From the NCBI GenBank assembly GCA_964388235.1, contig CAYLXN010000005.1, forward strand, positions 1-37,226: a DNA stretch of 37,226 nt, in the 5' to 3' direction. Every line of letters begins with the position of its first letter. Within the stretch, counting starts at the first letter, position 1. The stretch is from CAYLXN01 sp964388235 (GTDB lineage: Bacteria > Patescibacteriota > Saccharimonadia > Saccharimonadales > Saccharimonadaceae). The notes under the pieces are model-generated. The model worked only from the letters and a program-made list of their open reading frames with translations. It was not told the origin of the DNA and searched no databases. Position numbers and translations under genes: made by a program. Shown in pieces: positions 30,300 through 37,219 of the stretch.

Positions 30300-31070
30300 A
30301 TGACTAAACAACTACAAGACAAAATCGCCATCATTACTGGTTCAACCAGCGGCATCGGCAAAGCCACCGCCGAGCTATTTGCCACCGAAGGTGCCAAAGT
30401 GGTGATCGTCGGTCGCAAGCTAGACGAGGCTCAAGCCGAGGCTGATTTTATCAACCAACAGGGTGGAGAAGCGCTGGCCGTCAAAGCCGACGTTTCTCAG
30501 CCAGCGGAAATCGAAGCTATGATTGCCAAAACCATTGACACTTTTGGCAGGCTAGATATCCTAGTCAACAACGCGGGCATCATGGACAAAAATCAATCGG
30601 TCGAGGAGATCACCGACGCAGATTGGCAAAAAATTGTCGACACCAATATCACCAGCGTCTTAATCGCCAGCAAAGAAGCCATCAAAGCCTTCAAGCAGCA
30701 AAAATCAGCAGGCACGATCGTCAATATCGCCTCAGTCGGCGGACTAAACGGCTCTCGAGCTGGAGTCATGTACACCGCATCAAAGCACGCTGTGGTCGGC
30801 ATTACTAAAAACATCGGCTTTTTTTACGCTCAAGAAGGCATCAGATGTAATGCCATCGCCCCTGGCGGTGTCAACACCAATATTATGTCGGGCTTAATGG
30901 ATGATTTGAGCGAATTTGGTAACTCAAGAACCTCTCTTGGCCTACAAACCGTGCCAAGAATGGGCGAGCCAATTGAAATTGCCAAAGCGGTGCTATTTCT
31001 AGCCTCCGAACAGGCGAGTTTCGTCAATGGCACTGTCTTAACTGTCGATGGCGGCTGGACAGCTTACTAG
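30300..31070 (+). CDS. Short-chain dehydrogenase/reductase (FabG-like)
   Basis: A 256-residue NAD(P)-dependent oxidoreductase. The cofactor motif is GSTSGIGKAT near residue 14, then NNAG in ILVNNAGIMD. The catalytic Ser lies in VNIASVGG and the Y-x3-K in MYTASKHAVVG. The end FLASEQASFVNGTVLTVDGG is classical. The substrate is open; FabG-like 3-oxoacyl reductases and sugar or alcohol dehydrogenases share this pattern. AAAAGGAGAATATT precedes the ATG, so it is translated from its own site. Confidence 0.92.
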   Translation: MTKQLQDKIAIITGSTSGIGKATAELFATEGAKVVIVGRKLDEAQAEADFINQQGGEALAVKADVSQPAEIEAMIAKTIDTFGRLDILVNNAGIMDKNQSVEEITDADWQKIVDTNITSVLIASKEAIKAFKQQKSAGTIVNIASVGGLNGSRAGVMYTASKHAVVGITKNIGFFYAQEGIRCNAIAPGGVNTNIMSGLMDDLSEFGNSRTSLGLQTVPRMGEPIEIAKAVLFLASEQASFVNGTVLTVDGGWTAY

Positions 31071-31427
31071 CTAAGATTTAGCGACATAATTATCTCGATT
31101 AGCCGGCTGCGAGTTAGTTGGTCTTTGATTTGAAACAGAACTTACTTCGTCGACTCGCGCCAGTTGATCTAATTTGAGGTTGATCTGCTTAACTTCTTTG
31201 CGTAAATCAACCACCGCTTTTTGCATTCTTAGTTTTGAAACAAATGCCGCCAGCCACGCAACGACAAAAATAACCGTTAGCCCGATCAGATACGGCTTGT
31301 ACGGCTCGATCATCTCCCCGATATCTGGCATAAAATCTTCAATTTTTATCAACGGCTGATTGGTATCGGCCATCTGATAACTCTTCTCTAGAGCTTTATT
31401 CATTTCTTGACGAAAAACTTCTTCCAT
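31071..31427 (-). CDS. Membrane protein with coiled coil, unknown function
   Basis: A 118-residue protein that I do not recognise. The N-terminal about 42 residues are acidic and soluble. A membrane helix follows (about 45-65, YLIGLTVIFVVAWLAAFVSK). After it comes a heptad-patterned helix (VVDLRKEVKQINLKLDQLA). The tail is Ser/Asn-rich. The ATG lies six bases after TATAGT in TTTTTGCTATAGT, so it is probably leaderless. It is convergent with the SDR gene, with no bases between their stops. Confidence 0.75.
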   Translation of the reverse strand: MEEVFRQEMNKALEKSYQMADTNQPLIKIEDFMPDIGEMIEPYKPYLIGLTVIFVVAWLAAFVSKLRMQKAVVDLRKEVKQINLKLDQLARVDEVSSVSNQRPTNSQPANRDNYVAKS

Positions 31428-31433
31428 AACTAC

Positions 31434-31439
31434 ACTATA
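31434..31439 (-). promoter_or_regulatory. Extended -10 promoter of the coiled-coil membrane gene
   Basis: The minus strand reads TTTTTGCTATAGT; six bases separate the hexamer from the ATG at 31427. Confidence 0.7.
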
Positions 31440-31476
31440 GCAAAAATTAAAAATTAATTACACTGTTAATAATAAA

Positions 31477-31502
31477 AAACGACTATCTGACGATAGCCGT
31501 TT
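31477..31502 (-). terminator. Terminator downstream of repeat copy 2
   Basis: On the minus strand, AAACGGCTATC and GATAGTCGTTT pair with one mismatch around a four-base loop, followed by TTTATTATT. It would end a transcript that comes from the element at 31520-31676. Confidence 0.75.
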
Positions 31503-31519
31503 CTGTATTTTGGGCAGCA

Positions 31520-31676
31520 AGAATAATCGGAACTGCCGTTCACTTTTCCTGTTTTGGATTGGTGTTTTTGCTTTTGCCGATTCTTCAAAAAATCGTGGTC
31601 ACTGCTTACTTATTATGTTGACCGTTTTTTGATTACTTCGGGAGGTTATAATCAGTGTGACTACAGCCTCATTTTG
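31520..31676 (+). repeat. Copy 2 of the duplicated intergenic element
   Basis: Bases 31520-31577 equal the reverse complement of 8523-8580. The remaining about 100 bases are diverged, with the shared 15-mer at 31640-31654 and TCATTTTG at 31669-31676. In the tRNA direction (minus) it is bracketed by terminators on both sides (31681-31710 and 31477-31502). This fills most of the 300-base gap between the coiled-coil gene and the tRNA-Thr. Confidence 0.85.
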
Positions 31677-31680
31677 ATAA

Positions 31681-31710
31681 TAAAAAAATGGCTATCAACA
31701 GATAGCCATT
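31681..31710 (-). terminator. Terminator of the tRNA-Gly/tRNA-Thr transcript
   Basis: On the minus strand, AATGGCTATC and GATAGCCATT pair around a four-base loop, followed by TTTTTA. Confidence 0.88.
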
Positions 31711-31730
31711 CGTGTATATAATAACTTGAT

Positions 31731-31807
31731 TGGAGCCGCTTCTCGGGCTCGAACCGAGGACCTACGGTTTACAAAACCGTTGCTCTAGCCAACTGAGCTA
31801 AAGCGGC
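31731..31807 (-). tRNA. tRNA-Thr (TGT)
   Basis: The minus strand has acceptor GCCGCTT (31807-31801) pairing with AAGCGGC (31741-31735), then T73 and encoded CCA. The anticodon loop TTTGTAA lies on an ACGGT/ACCGT stem and gives TGT. The T-arm is CTCGGTTCGAGCCCGAG. It is the second gene of a tRNA-Gly-tRNA-Thr unit. Confidence 0.96.
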
Positions 31808-31816
31808 ATCTTCTGA

Positions 31817-31893
31817 TGGTGCGGGTGAAGAGACTCTAACTCTCGACCTCTTCCTTGGCAAGGAAGCGCTCTAAACAACTGAGCTACACCCGC
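31817..31893 (-). tRNA. tRNA-Gly (GCC)
   Basis: The minus strand has acceptor GCGGGTG (31893-31887) pairing with CACCCGC (31827-31821), then A73 and CCA. The anticodon loop TTGCCAA on a CTTCC/GGAAG stem gives GCC. It is separated by 9 bases from tRNA-Thr and is cotranscribed from the promoter at 31910-31938. Confidence 0.96.
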
Positions 31894-31909
31894 ATACGAA
31901 GATGAATGT

Positions 31910-31938
31910 ATTTTAGCAAACAAGCTGATAAAAGTCAA
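31910..31938 (-). promoter_or_regulatory. Promoter of tRNA-Gly/tRNA-Thr
   Basis: On the minus strand, TTGACT (31938-31933), a 17-base spacer and extended TGCTAAAAT (hexamer 31915-31910). Confidence 0.82.
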
Positions 31939-31989
31939 AAAGATTATTACCAAAAAACATATAAGCTCATGTTTAAGCAAATAAAACTA

Positions 31990-32018
31990 TTGCGATTATC
32001 ATCATTTTTTGCTACAAT
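31990..32018 (+). promoter_or_regulatory. Promoter of the first GlsB-type gene
   Basis: TTGCGA (31990-31995), 17 bases, and extended TGCTACAAT (hexamer 32013-32018). A leader of about 28 bases carries GAAAGGGG. Confidence 0.7.
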
Positions 32019-32053
32019 TACCAGTACTATAAAATCTAACGAAAGGGGTTTAT

Positions 32054-32305
32054 ATGGGAATAATTTCGTGGTTAATTGTAGGTGGATTAGCTGGATGGCT
32101 AGCTTCACTAATCATGAAGACAGACGATCAGCAGGGGATGATTGCAAATATCATTATCGGCGTGATCGGTGCTGTCATCGGTGGCTTCGTTTTTAATTTA
32201 ATTGGCGGCGACGGCAGTGTTGACGGTATCAATCTTTGGAGCATTTTAGTTGCAACCGTTGGTGCTGTGATCTTGATTTGGATCCTAAAACTAGTTCGTA
32301 AATAA
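32054..32305 (+). CDS. GlsB/YeaQ/YmgE-family membrane protein
   Basis: An 83-residue protein of this small stress-associated family. It has three hydrophobic, glycine-rich helices, including IISWLIVGGLAGWLASLIM, IANIIIGVIGAVIGGFVFNL and ILVATVGAVILIWILKLV. The helix-helix GxxxG pattern is typical. The family is induced by stress in some bacteria, but its biochemical role is not known. GAAAGGGG precedes the ATG. A paralogue follows about 100 bases downstream with its own promoter. Confidence 0.9.
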   Translation: MGIISWLIVGGLAGWLASLIMKTDDQQGMIANIIIGVIGAVIGGFVFNLIGGDGSVDGINLWSILVATVGAVILIWILKLVRK

Positions 32306-32330
32306 TTTATTAGCGAACCCAGTCACCACT

Positions 32331-32371
32331 AAACCCATCATTAACATGATGGGTTTATTTTTTGCTATAAT
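32331..32371 (+). promoter_or_regulatory. Fused terminator and promoter between the two GlsB-type genes
   Basis: AAACCCATCA (32331-32340) pairs with TGATGGGTTT (32347-32356). The T-run ATTTTTTGC continues into TATAAT (32366-32371), the extended -10 of the next gene. Confidence 0.85.
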
Positions 32372-32401
32372 TAGTTTATTAAATTAACGAAAGGATACTA
32401 C

Positions 32402-32659
32402 ATGAACGAAACATTATGGTTAATGACAGGGATACTGTTTGGTTGGTTATTTTCTCTAATTACAAAAACCGAAACTCAGCGAGCCATGATCGTCAACATA
32501 ATTGTTAGTACTATTGGCGCTTTTCTAGGAGGCTTTATTTTTAACGTGCTTTGGGGCAGCATCGAAGATGTAAATCTATGGAGCGTCCCAATTGCCCTCG
32601 CCAGCGCCATAACTTTTGTTTGGATTTTAAAAATAGTTCGGATTGGTTTTAGCAAATGA
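32402..32659 (+). CDS. GlsB/YeaQ/YmgE-family membrane protein (divergent paralogue)
   Basis: An 85-residue paralogue of the preceding gene. The same three-helix layout is seen (LWLMTGILFGWLFSLITKT, IVNIIVSTIGAFLGGFIFNV, IALASAITFVWILKIV). The shared SxxxKT(E/D), NII, GGFxFN and VNLWS/INLWS positions show common origin. Fewer glycines remain than in the first copy. The ribosome binding site is GAAAGGA. It is convergent with a minus-strand membrane gene, with 13 bases between them. Confidence 0.85.
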   Translation: MNETLWLMTGILFGWLFSLITKTETQRAMIVNIIVSTIGAFLGGFIFNVLWGSIEDVNLWSVPIALASAITFVWILKIVRIGFSK

Positions 32660-32672
32660 TCATTTAGCTCTT

Positions 32673-33620
32673 TTACCGAGTATTATGCCTAAAATTGTTA
32701 TTAATAAAAGCCGACAGCCAGCTCCAAAAAAAGCCAAAAATTACCAGTGGCATGGTTAAAATTAGTTGAAGCTGACTGCTTTTGTCGGTTTTAACAAAAG
32801 CCAATAAACTCAGTGCCAGCAACCAGCCGACCGCCATTTGCCAAAAAATAACCTCGACTAATTTACCAGTCGAAAAAACCAGTGTCGCCGCCAAAACCAG
32901 ACTAGCCACGCCACTAAAAATTAATAATCCATCACTGACAATTTTCTGAGTTAAATTACTAGTAATTACACTAGCTTTTGGCCTAAAAACCCAGTCAGTT
33001 TTGGCTCGAAAATAATCAACGCCCAGCGAAGCTCGCTTTTTCAGGACAGCATAATCATTTGTCTGTCCAATCGCCGAAGCCAACACTGCCACTGCCAACC
33101 GCAAACTCGATCCTAAGTCATTCTCAATCAGCTCCGGCAACACCGCTATTTTCAAACTCTGAAGATATTTATCATCAACAATTTGCTGTAAATTAACCAG
33201 AGTCTCCGACTCCAATCGCTGATAACTTTTCAAAAACAACACATAGTCCGCCGTTAGTCGATGTTTTACGACTTTATTGCGATTAGTTGCCTTAACCGAT
33301 TTAGCAACCAAAATTTCCAACCCGCAAGCTTGAGCTACCGCTTCAATTTTTTGGCTAAACTGCTTTTGACTCGGACGCAGACAAACCAAAACTTCTTTGG
33401 CGGGCAGAGAACTAGCAGTTAGCGATTCAAAAACCGCCTTAAGTTCAACTTTCTTAAACCGATCAAGCTCGATCACCACGCCGATTGTTGGCTTTTTTGA
33501 CGAACTATTGCTATTTTTCAAGCTTTTATCCACTTGTATTTGAGTCAAAATATTTTTAATAATTAGCCCAAAAGCCAGCACCAAATTGATCACCAGCAAC
33601 CCAAAAACCAACTGATTCAT
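32673..33620 (-). CDS. Membrane protein with degenerate glycosyltransferase-2-like domain
   Basis: A 315-residue protein with an N-terminal membrane helix (about 3-25). A soluble domain follows (about 40-190), then three or four membrane helices (about 225-300). The soluble part resembles a family 2 glycosyltransferase in outline (PTIGVVIELDRFKKVEL, LPAKEVLVCLRPSQ, KHRLTADYVLFLKS). The DxD and QxxRW motifs are not seen, so it is probably not an active enzyme of that type. Its start directly follows the stop of the sortase-like gene, indicating one transcript and perhaps one complex. Confidence 0.65.
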   Translation of the reverse strand: MNQLVFGLLVINLVLAFGLIIKNILTQIQVDKSLKNSNSSSKKPTIGVVIELDRFKKVELKAVFESLTASSLPAKEVLVCLRPSQKQFSQKIEAVAQACGLEILVAKSVKATNRNKVVKHRLTADYVLFLKSYQRLESETLVNLQQIVDDKYLQSLKIAVLPELIENDLGSSLRLAVAVLASAIGQTNDYAVLKKRASLGVDYFRAKTDWVFRPKASVITSNLTQKIVSDGLLIFSGVASLVLAATLVFSTGKLVEVIFWQMAVGWLLALSLLAFVKTDKSSQLQLILTMPLVIFGFFWSWLSAFINNNFRHNTR

Positions 33621-34241
33621 CTATCGAACCTTGCTAACTTTTACAAAATCAAACACCATCAGCCGACCATGATCAGCCAACACGCCACCAAAACTAACTA
33701 GCAGTAGCTGTGGCTTGTCGGCTTGTCGATTAAGGATTTCTTGAGACTTCAAATCAATCATCTCTTCGTTTTCGTACACATACTCAAACCGATAGCCATG
33801 CTCCGTCATGATCGCCAATTTATCATCTGGTTTCAATTTAGTCGTTTTTTGCAAAACATCGGCCGCATTGCGACCATAAATCAACGTCACACCAGTATTA
33901 TCATTGGGTAAAAAAGTCTCCGTAGCAAACAGCAATTTCTTATCATCAAGCATCCAGCCGCCAAGCTGCGGATCGTAACCGCCAGCCTTAATTTTCAAAT
34001 CCAAATTCAAGCGTTCAATTTTAGCAGCAATCGGCACATCAGTAATCACAGGCTCTGGTTTGTCCTCTGGCTTGGGATGCGGCGCTTGCTGCTTAGCAAT
34101 CATTGCTTGATTAAAACCGTCCGCCAAAACCTGCTGCCGATGATCATTTATCGCCTTCGGAATCAAAGCCACGCCAAAAATAGCCAGATAAATCAAGCCT
34201 ATTTGGATGAATAGCTTTGCTGAAGATCGCTGTGTGAACAT
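33621..34241 (-). CDS. Sortase-like protein lacking catalytic His and Cys
   Basis: A 206-residue protein. It has an N-terminal membrane anchor (about 10-30), a Pro-rich linker (PHPKPEDKPEPVI), and then a sortase beta-barrel pattern: VPIAAKIERLNLDLKI, GGWMLDDKKLLFA, LPNDNTGVTLIYGRN and QLLLVSFGG. The loop that in sortases reads GH(N/D) has Arg124. The position of the essential TLxTC cysteine is Ser-Phe (183-184). The third catalytic residue, Arg, is kept at 193 (HGRLMVFD). It therefore probably cannot perform transpeptidation. GAGGGGTAAA precedes the ATG. Confidence 0.75.
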   Translation of the reverse strand: MFTQRSSAKLFIQIGLIYLAIFGVALIPKAINDHRQQVLADGFNQAMIAKQQAPHPKPEDKPEPVITDVPIAAKIERLNLDLKIKAGGYDPQLGGWMLDDKKLLFATETFLPNDNTGVTLIYGRNAADVLQKTTKLKPDDKLAIMTEHGYRFEYVYENEEMIDLKSQEILNRQADKPQLLLVSFGGVLADHGRLMVFDFVKVSKVR

Positions 34242-34268
34242 TTTACCCCTCTGTTATTTTCTAATTTA

Positions 34269-34297
34269 ACAATAGCCCACAAACCCCGTCTTTGCAA
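34269..34297 (-). promoter_or_regulatory. Promoter of the sortase-like operon
   Basis: On the minus strand, TTGCAA (34297-34292), 17 bases and TATTGT (34274-34269). Confidence 0.55.
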
Positions 34298-34355
34298 CCT
34301 TGAGCGTTTTAGAGATTTTTATCGTCAGTTAAGTGTCAATTTTTAGCATAACTAC

Positions 34356-34384
34356 TTGAATTCTTAGGCTTATTGTGGTATAAT
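34356..34384 (+). promoter_or_regulatory. Promoter of the coiled-coil gene
   Basis: TTGAAT (34356-34361), a 17-base spacer and TATAAT (34379-34384). The leader is about 45 bases. Confidence 0.8.
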
Positions 34385-34410
34385 GGTAACATTACATTAG
34401 CATTGCTGAT

Positions 34411-34437
34411 AGAACCTTAAATAAGGAGGTGAGTTCT
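34411..34437 (+). promoter_or_regulatory. Possible hairpin holding the ribosome binding site
   Basis: AGAAC (34411-34415) can pair with GTTCT (34433-34437), with an inner CTT/AAG. The AAGGAGGTGA ribosome binding site (34423-34432) then lies in the stem and bulge just before the ATG. This could reduce translation until opened. Speculative. Confidence 0.4.
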
Positions 34438-34998
34438 ATGAAAGCGGTGTTTTCCTTTGAGCAGCTCAACAAAATGAGAGAGCTGCAACTAGAAAAAAGA
34501 TGTCTCGAGCAACAAATCGAGGCCATCAAAAGTTCTAGTAGAAGCTCTCAGTCTTTTAGTAGCAACGACAAGTGCTCTAGAAGACAAGCTAGTTCTATTA
34601 GTGGTAGACTAGCTGAATTGAACGGAAGACTAAAGGGAGTCACTCAGAGATTCAACTCTCTAGGCGGCGAACAAAGACTGGAAGAAATGCTTGAGGAATA
34701 TAAGCTTTATTGTGAAGAAAATAATATTCCACAAGTAGTCACTATGAACGAACACCAAGCGAGAGAAATCTTAATTCGGAAGTTATGTATTCCGAGAAAA
34801 GATTGCTTGCACTTTTTCATAAAAGTCCACCCAGACCGATTAGATATCTTTTTCTCTGATGAGGAGCAGGTATTTAATCAACATCATCGACATGGACATG
34901 CAGTCATCAGCTACGAACAATACGAACTGTTGTATTTGCGTCAATGTCACGAACCTAAGCAAAAAGCTTTTAGGAGAAGTAAGCCTCTCTTGACATAA
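34438..34998 (+). CDS. Coiled-coil protein of unknown function, atypical codon use
   Basis: A 186-residue soluble protein I do not recognise. The N-terminal half is a heptad-rich helix (FEQLNKMRELQLEKRCLEQQ), a Ser-rich break, and a second helix (SISGRLAELNGRLKGVTQRF). The C-terminal half is a mixed, His- and aromatic-rich region (LHFFIKVHPDRLDIFFSDE and FNQHHRHGHAVISYEQYELL). I chose ATG 34438 over GTG 34429 because AAGGAGGTGA would overlap the latter. Arginine is mostly AGA, while neighbours use CGA or CGC, which suggests recent acquisition. It has its own promoter and terminator. Confidence 0.75.
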   Translation: MKAVFSFEQLNKMRELQLEKRCLEQQIEAIKSSSRSSQSFSSNDKCSRRQASSISGRLAELNGRLKGVTQRFNSLGGEQRLEEMLEEYKLYCEENNIPQVVTMNEHQAREILIRKLCIPRKDCLHFFIKVHPDRLDIFFSDEEQVFNQHHRHGHAVISYEQYELLYLRQCHEPKQKAFRRSKPLLT

Positions 34999-35026
34999 AA
35001 CCAGCTATTTAGCTGGTTTCTTTTTT
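34998..35026 (+). terminator. Terminator after the coiled-coil gene
   Basis: AAACCAGCT (34998-35006) pairs with AGCTGGTTT (35011-35019), followed by CTTTTTT. The stem begins within the stop codon. Confidence 0.88.
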
Positions 35027-35049
35027 GTCAATAACTCCGTCAAGCGTGA

Positions 35050-35055
35050 TATAAT
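35050..35055 (+). promoter_or_regulatory. -10 box of the amino-acid transporter operon
   Basis: TATAAT lies 12 bases before the ATG at 35068. No ribosome binding site is present, so the transcript has a very short leader. Confidence 0.65.
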
Positions 35056-35067
35056 AAAATTAAGCTT

Positions 35068-36510
35068 ATGCGTAAAACCAAGTTAAAATTAATCATTATC
35101 GGAGCGGTAGTCTTGATATTGGCTTTAGCTGGCGCTCTATTTGTTGCTAAAAAACCGCAAACCAACCAGCCGACCTTGATTATGGCGACCGAAGCTGGCT
35201 TTAAACCATTTGACTATCACCAAAATGGCCAGGTAGTTGGTTTTGACGTTGATCTGGCTCAGGAAATCGCCAAAGACACCGGTCGTGAGCTGAAAATCGA
35301 AGAATTATCGTTTGACGGTCTAATTCCCGCTTTACAAGCTGGACGAGTGGACATGATCATCGCTGGCATGACGGTCACCGAAGATCGAGCTCGCAATGTC
35401 AATTTTTCAGACCCATACTACGAAGCTTCACAAATGATTATTGTCCATCAAGATAGCGCCATCAGCTCAGCCGAAGATTTGCGCCACCGAAAAATTGGCG
35501 TTCAAATGGGCACCACTGGCGATACAATGGTTGACGACATCACTGGCGCCCAAAAACTGCAATTACCATCGGTTCCACCGCTATTTCAAGAGTTAAATTC
35601 CAAGCGAATCGACGCCATTATCCTCGACAACGCACCAGCCACCACTTACATTCACAACAACCCCAAGCTCAAAATCCTCGACCAAAAATTATCCACCGAA
35701 AACTACGCCGTAGCTGTTAGTAAGGATGATCACGAACTATTAAGCCAAGTCAACAAAACCATCGACCGCATCAAAACCGACGGCACTTACGATCAGATGA
35801 TGACTAAATACTTTGGCGACGACCAAACTCCACCACAAGGCAAGATGACTTTTAGCGAAATATTCTTTGGTGACAATCGCTACCTACTGCTAATCAAAGG
35901 CCTCGGGGTGACGCTCGCCTTGACATTGATGTCGATAATTCTCGGCATCATTCTTGGTTTAGTCGCCACCATCATGCGAATTTCCAAAATTAAACCGCTA
36001 GTTTTTATATCACGCCTTTACACGACTGTCATCCGCGGCACTCCGCTACTGGTTCAACTATTGTTGCTGTACTACGTGGTTTTTGGATCACTACAAATAA
36101 TTCCCAAACTAATCATCGCCGCCATTGCTTTTGGCATCAACAGTGGCGCCTACATCGCGGAAACCTTGCGATCTGGCTTTGAGGCTTTGCCGAAAGGGCA
36201 ATGGGAATCGGCAGAATCGCTCGGTTTTAATTATTTGCAAACTATCTACTACGTCACCTTGCCGCAAGTCTTGAGAAATTCTCTACCCGGCTTGGTCAAC
36301 GAATTAATTGCCTTGATCAAGGAAACTTCGGTCGTCGGCTGGATTGGACTAAATGACCTGATGCGTGGAGCCGACAACATCCGCTTCCAGACCGCCACCG
36401 CCTTCGAATCGTTGACTGCCGCCGCACTAATTTATTTACTAATTACCACAATTTTAACCAAAGTGTCGCATCGAATTGAGCAAAGATTGGACCAAAATGA
36501 TCGAAATTAA
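35068..36510 (+). CDS. Polar amino-acid ABC transporter: fused binding protein and permease
   Basis: A 480-residue protein that imports polar amino acids, such as glutamine, glutamate or arginine. An N-terminal membrane anchor (about 7-28) leads to a solute-binding domain of family 3 (about 35-255, MATEAGFKPFDYHQNGQVVG, GRVDMIIAGMTVTEDRA, GTYDQMMTKYFG). The HisM/GlnP-type permease domain follows (about 265-475, FISRLYTTVIRGTPLLVQLL). Its EAA loop is GQWESAESLGFNYLQTIYYV. The fusion of binding protein and permease is known in GlnP of Gram-positive bacteria. The ATPase overlaps the end by 14 bases. Confidence 0.94.
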   Translation: MRKTKLKLIIIGAVVLILALAGALFVAKKPQTNQPTLIMATEAGFKPFDYHQNGQVVGFDVDLAQEIAKDTGRELKIEELSFDGLIPALQAGRVDMIIAGMTVTEDRARNVNFSDPYYEASQMIIVHQDSAISSAEDLRHRKIGVQMGTTGDTMVDDITGAQKLQLPSVPPLFQELNSKRIDAIILDNAPATTYIHNNPKLKILDQKLSTENYAVAVSKDDHELLSQVNKTIDRIKTDGTYDQMMTKYFGDDQTPPQGKMTFSEIFFGDNRYLLLIKGLGVTLALTLMSIILGIILGLVATIMRISKIKPLVFISRLYTTVIRGTPLLVQLLLLYYVVFGSLQIIPKLIIAAIAFGINSGAYIAETLRSGFEALPKGQWESAESLGFNYLQTIYYVTLPQVLRNSLPGLVNELIALIKETSVVGWIGLNDLMRGADNIRFQTATAFESLTAAALIYLLITTILTKVSHRIEQRLDQNDRN

Positions 36511-37219
36511 AAATTTAGTCAAAAAATACGGCGACAATCTCGTCCTTGACAACATCAGCAAACAGGTCGAAACGGGCCAAACGATCGTCATTGTCGGTCA
36601 AAGTGGCTCCGGCAAAAGTACTTTGTTGCGCTGCATCAATTTGACCGAACCAGTCACCAGTGGCCAAATTTTGGTCAATGGCGAAGCTGTCACCCACAAA
36701 ACCTCGATGCCAGGTCGAAGCGTCTCGGGAATGGTTTTTCAGGATTTTAATTTATTCCCTCATTTAACCGTTCTGAAGAACTTAACCATCGCACCGATCA
36801 AGCTCAAATCCATCAAGCCTAGCGATGCCCAGGCCAGAGGCATGCAATTACTTAAAAGATTTGGGCTCGAAGACAAAGCCGACACCTACCCTGATCGACT
36901 GTCGGGCGGTCAAAAACAACGAGTAGCGATTGCTCGCGAACTAGCTCTCAACCCCTACAATCTGCTGTTCGACGAACCAACTAGTGCCTTAGATCCCGAA
37001 AACATCCGAGAACTTGAGCAAGTTATCCAGAAACTCAAACAAGATCAGATCACCATTTTCATCGTCACGCACAACATCGATTTTGCAATGAACGTTGCTG
37101 ACCGAATTTGGTTTATTGACAACGGCAAAATCATCGCCGACGACACGCCAGACAAAGTCGCTGCTTTGGCTCAAAAAGACAGTCGGATGCGAGACTATTT
37201 CACTGATTCAAATAATTAG
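36497..37219 (+). CDS. glnQ: Amino-acid ABC transporter ATP-binding protein
   Basis: The 240-residue ATPase that powers the preceding permease. Walker A is GQSGSGKST near residue 34, the Q-loop is VFQDFNLFPHLTV, the signature is LSGGQKQRVAIAREL, Walker B is LLFDEPTSALD, and the H-loop is VTHNIDFAM. It belongs to the GlnQ/HisP group. I chose ATG 36497 because the protein there begins MIEIKNLVKKYG as in relatives, rather than an in-frame start at 36476. It overlaps the permease by 14 bases. Only 7 bases of the window remain after its stop. Confidence 0.95.
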   Translation: MIEIKNLVKKYGDNLVLDNISKQVETGQTIVIVGQSGSGKSTLLRCINLTEPVTSGQILVNGEAVTHKTSMPGRSVSGMVFQDFNLFPHLTVLKNLTIAPIKLKSIKPSDAQARGMQLLKRFGLEDKADTYPDRLSGGQKQRVAIARELALNPYNLLFDEPTSALDPENIRELEQVIQKLKQDQITIFIVTHNIDFAMNVADRIWFIDNGKIIADDTPDKVAALAQKDSRMRDYFTDSNN

